Assembly: GCF_032854445.1 (NCBI RefSeq)
Contig: NW_027018215.1
Coordinates: 1 to 55,732, forward strand
Length of the DNA: 55,732 nucleotides
Origin: Liolophura sinensis
Taxonomy: Eukaryota > Mollusca > Polyplacophora > Chitonida > Chitonidae
Reading direction: 5' to 3'
The position numbers and the translations under genes are program-made. Shown here one piece after another: positions 52,864-55,732 of the stretch. The number at the start of each line of letters is the position of its first letter. The stretch's first letter is position 1. Below the pieces are notes generated by a model. That model saw only the letters and a list, made by a program, of their open reading frames with translations. It searched no databases and was not told where the DNA came from.

Positions 52864-55614
52864 ATGATGTCAAGATCACGTGCCCAGCAACGGCTCTTAC
52901 TCCATGGAAACCAAGGAAATTTGCAATTTTTCAACAGCTGGAGATGCCTGGCCCAATTGCGCATCCTTTGGCACCTTATTGATGTGGGTCAGTGTTCAAT
53001 TGTACTTTTTACAGCGGATTGTATCAAGTACCTTGTGTTTTTTTTATATACAAATGGTGTGGTTTTTCTACATGTAGATAAAGACATTGAGTTTGTCTTC
53101 GACTTAGAAGTAAGACATTTGCTGGGTGAGTTAAATGGGCTTGGCCCAAAGATTTGACGTCGTCTGGGCCACCGAAGGGCACATAACTTATAATGAAATG
53201 TTGAATATAGTAATGACCAGTCGCGATTGTACATAGTTAATGTAGCCGATTTCAATAAGTAAAATGACCAGGCAAAAATCCAAAAGTGGAAAAACTGTTC
53301 CAATGCTGCTGGTAAGAGGCTAATCCGACGTATTTTGTGACGAGAAATCGAATGGTGCAAACCGCGTTGCTCTCCGACCAATACTTTTGGCTGTAGCCAC
53401 AAATGAATAATCAATGATGTCAAGATCACGTGCCCAGCAACGGCTCTTACTCCATGGAAACCAAGGAAATTTGCAATTTTTCAACAGCTGGAGATGCCTG
53501 GCCCAATTGCGCATCCTTTGGCACCTTATTGATGTGGGTCAGTGTTCAATTGTACTTTTTACAGCGGATTGTATCAAGTACCTTGTGTTTTTTTTTATAT
53601 ACAAATGGTGTGGTTTTTCTACATTTAGATAAAGACATTGAGTTTGTCTTCGACTTAGAAGTAAGAGATTTGCTGGGTGAGTTAAATGGGCTTGGCCCAA
53701 AGATTTGACGTCGTCTGGGCTACCGAAGGGCACATAACTTATAATGAAAAGTTGAATATAGTAATGACCAGTCGCGATTGTACATAGTTAATGTAGCCGA
53801 TTTCAATTAGCAAAAAGACCAGGCAAAAATCCAAAAGTTGAAAAACTGTTCCAATGCTGCTGGTAAGAGACTAATCCGACGTATTTTGTGACGAGAAATC
53901 GAATGGTGCAAACCGCGCTGCTCTCCGACCAATACTTTTGGCTGTAGCCACAAATGAATAATCAATGATGTCAAGATCACGTGAACAGCAACGGCTCTTA
54001 ATCCATGGAAACCAAGGAAATTTGCAATTTTTCAACAGCTGGAGATGCCTGGCCCAATTGCGCATCTTTCGGCACCTTATTGATGTGGGTCAGTGTTCAA
54101 TTGTACTTTTTACAGCGGACTGTGTCATGTACCTTGTGTTTTTTTTATATACAAATGGTGTGGTTTTTCTACATGTAGATAAAGACATTGAGTTTGTCTT
54201 CGACTTAGAAGTAAGACATTTGTTGGGTGAGTTAAATGGGCTTGACCCAAAGATTTGACGTCGTCTGGGCTACCGAAGGGCACATAACTTTTAATGAAAA
54301 GTTGAATATAGTAATGACCAGTCGCGATTGTACATAGTTAATGTAGCCGATTTCAATTAGCAAAAAGACCAGGCAAAAATCCAAAAGTGGAAAAACTGTT
54401 CCAATGCTGCTGGTAAGAGGCTAATCCGACGTATTTTGTGACGAGAAATCGAATGGTGCAAACCGCGTTGCTCTCCGACCAATACTTTTGGCTGTAGCCA
54501 CAAATGAATAATCAATGATGTCAAGATCACGTGCCCAGCAACGGCTCTTTCTCCATGGAAACCAAGGAAATTTGCAATTTTTCAACAGCTGGAGATGCCT
54601 GGCCCAACTGCGCATCCTTTGGCACCTTATTGATGTGGGTCAGTGTTCAATTGTACTTTTTACAGCGGATTGTATCAAGTACCTTGTGTTTTTTTTATAT
54701 ACAAATGGTGTGGTTTTTCTACATGTAGATAAAGACATTGAGTTTGTCTTCGACTTAGAAGTAAGACATTTGCTGGGTGAGTTAAATGGGCTTGGCCCAA
54801 GATTTGACGTCGTCTGGGCTACCGAAGGGCACATAACTTATAATGAAAAGTTGAATATAGTAATGACCAGTCGCGATTGTACATAGTTAATGTAGCCGAT
54901 TTTAATTCGCAAAAAGAGCAGGCAAAAATCCAAAAGTGGAAAAACTGTTCCAATGCTGCTGGTAAGAGGCTAATCCGACGTATTTTGTGACGAGAAATCG
55001 AATGGTGCAAACCGCGTTGCTCTCCGACCAATACTTTTGGCTGTAGCCACAAATGAATAATCAATGATGTCAAGATCACGTGCCCAGCAACGGCTCTTAC
55101 TCCATGGAAACCAAGGAAATTTGCAATATTTCAACAGCTGGAGATGCCTGGCCCAATTGCGCATCCTTTGGCACCTTATTGATGTGGGTCAGTGTTCAAT
55201 TGTACTTTTTACAGCGGATTGTATCAAGTACCTTGTGTTTTTTTTATATACAAATGGTGTGGTTTTTCTACATGTAGATAAAGACATTGAGTTTGTCTTC
55301 GACTTAGAAGTAAGACATTTGCTGGGTGAGTTAAATGGGCTTGGCCCAAAGATTTGACGTCGTCTGGGCTACCGAAGGGCACATAACTTATAATGAAATG
55401 TTGAATATAGTAATGACCAGTCGCGATTGTACATAGTTAATGTAGCCGATTTCAATTAGCAAAAAAGACCAGGCAAAAATCCAAAAGTGGAAAAACTGTT
55501 CCAATGCTGCTGGTAAGAGTCTAATCCGACGTATTTTGTGACGAGAAATCGAATGGTGCAAACCGCGTTGCTCTCCGACCAATACTTTTGGCTGTAGCCA
55601 CAAATGAATAATCA
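52864..55614 (+). repeat. Right region: most diverged monomers (5 units)
   Basis: Starts: 52864 (AAATAAAT, TTTCAATAAGT), 53414 (T9, ACATTTAGAT, AGAGATTT), 53965 (GTGAACAGC, ATCCATGG, CATCTTTCGG, GACTGTGTCATG, CTTGACCC), 54515 (TTTCTCC, CCCAACTGC, GCCCAAGATT), 55064 (GCAATATTTC, six-A run before GACC). These carry many substitutions seen in no other copy and do not belong to a repeat block. Confidence 0.75.
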
Positions 55615-55732
55615 ATGATGTCAAGATCACGTGCCCAGCAACGGCTCTTACTCCATGGAAACCAAGGAAATTTGCAATTTTTCAACAGCTGGAGATGCCT
55701 GGCCCAATTGCGCATCCTTTGGCACCTTATTG
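55615..55732 (+). repeat. Partial monomer at the right edge
   Basis: The first 118 bases of a further monomer, matching the consensus, end the window. The array therefore continues downstream. Confidence 0.95.

Larger units (their letters stand above)
1..55732 (+). repeat. Tandem satellite array, ~550-bp monomer, 101 full copies plus two partial
   Basis: The same ~550-bp sequence recurs head to tail from the first to the last base. The ATGATGTCAAG landmark falls at 60, 611, 1161, 1710, 2259, 2810 and so on to 55615; 55,555 bp over 101 intervals gives 550.05 bp. All copies have the same orientation. Most neighbours differ by roughly 1-4% by eye, through shared substitutions and single-base indels. 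No unrelated insert interrupts the array. Because 550 is not a multiple of three, the reading frame shifts in every copy and each frame has stops in every monomer, so this is not a repetitive protein gene. I do not recognise the family. Long, homogenised, unidirectional arrays of this kind are typical of eukaryotic satellite DNA; the chromosomal position cannot be told from the window. Confidence 0.98.

Noticed and set aside
1-55732. Tandem 5S rRNA or spliceosomal snRNA gene cluster
   Set aside because: The unit length fits, but I see no 5S internal control region and none of the conserved U1, U2, U5 or U6 segments. GCAATTTTTCAAC only faintly recalls an Sm-site region.
1-55732. CRISPR array
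   Set aside because: There is no alternation of short identical repeats with unique spacers; the entire 550-bp unit repeats.
1-55732. Transposon or retroelement origin of the monomer
   Set aside because: No terminal inverted repeats, long terminal repeats, target-site duplications, or transposase or polymerase motifs could be seen in any frame.
1-55732. Whole array as an assembly artefact of one repeated read
   Set aside because: Monomer types recur in ordered, differently sized blocks with private variants and hybrids, which duplicated copies of a single read would not produce. Local consensus errors at 3.3-9.1 kb remain possible.

Overview
The whole 55.7 kb window is one uninterrupted head-to-tail satellite array. 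The monomer is about 550 bp, about 41% GC by hand count, and always on the same strand. Taking the ATGATGTCAAG landmark as monomer position 1, copies start at 60, 611, 1161 and so on to 55615. That is 101 complete monomers with a mean length of 550.05 bp, plus a partial copy at each edge. No unique sequence, gene, RNA gene, transposon end, telomere repeat or CRISPR is visible. Both window edges fall inside a monomer, so the array continues beyond the window on both sides.

The layout suggests a eukaryotic chromosome, most likely a large heterochromatic block (centromeric, pericentromeric, subtelomeric or sex/B-chromosome). I do not recognise the monomer and cannot name a taxon. CpG is only mildly depleted (about 18 per monomer, observed/expected about 0.8), so there is little sign of long methylation-driven decay.

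The interest lies in the higher-order structure. Monomers differ by small sets of shared variants, so they can be typed. Diagnostic changes used below: P = CCGGGTG with AAATGTTG, TTTAAATT and AAATGACC; Q = AAATTAAT before the start, CCTTTTG and AGTGAAAA, often with GAAGAGCA and AATAAAAAG; S = AGATATTT with GGGCCC; U = GGTGTTG with TTCGC; W = CCGGG with GGGCCC and TTCGC; A = GAACAATC with ACCATATT; B = AGCCGGAG with TTATC; C = TTACATAC with GAGTGTG; D = CCATAGAAA with GCGGGTTG; E = GCGGGTTG with CCTTTTG and ATGATCAG; F = GCGGGTTG with CCTTGTG, CTGGGTG and AAATGTTG; R = GCGGGTTG, a T-short GGTTTTCTAC and AAAGGACC; X = GATTTGGG; Y = AAGTGAAT, GTTAAG and AAAGATCC; Z = AGCTAATGTACCC patch; K = AAGTGAAT, AGAGATTT and ATGAGCAG; L = CCGAATCAA, CATGAAAACC and CATCTTTT; M = CCACCG and CACCTAAC without the L left half; N = GAGATTG.

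Region by region: 1-7757 is mainly P/Q dimers with many small indels. 7758-20414 carries S, U, W and P/Q units plus a first, contracted A-F block. 20415-27014 is two nearly identical 3.3 kb hexamers A-B-C-D-E-F. 27015-34163 is a mixed zone of recombinant units. 34164-39662 is two 2.75 kb pentamers R-X-Y-Z-K. 39663-44064 contains two 1.65 kb trimers Z-K-L. 45714-52863 repeats the order B-C-D-(E/F)-W-R-X-Y-Z-K-L-M-N. 52864-55732 is the most diverged part. Several monomers are hybrids of two types exactly where a block is one unit short, which is what unequal crossing-over leaves behind. No genes act together here; the content is repeat DNA and its recombination history.
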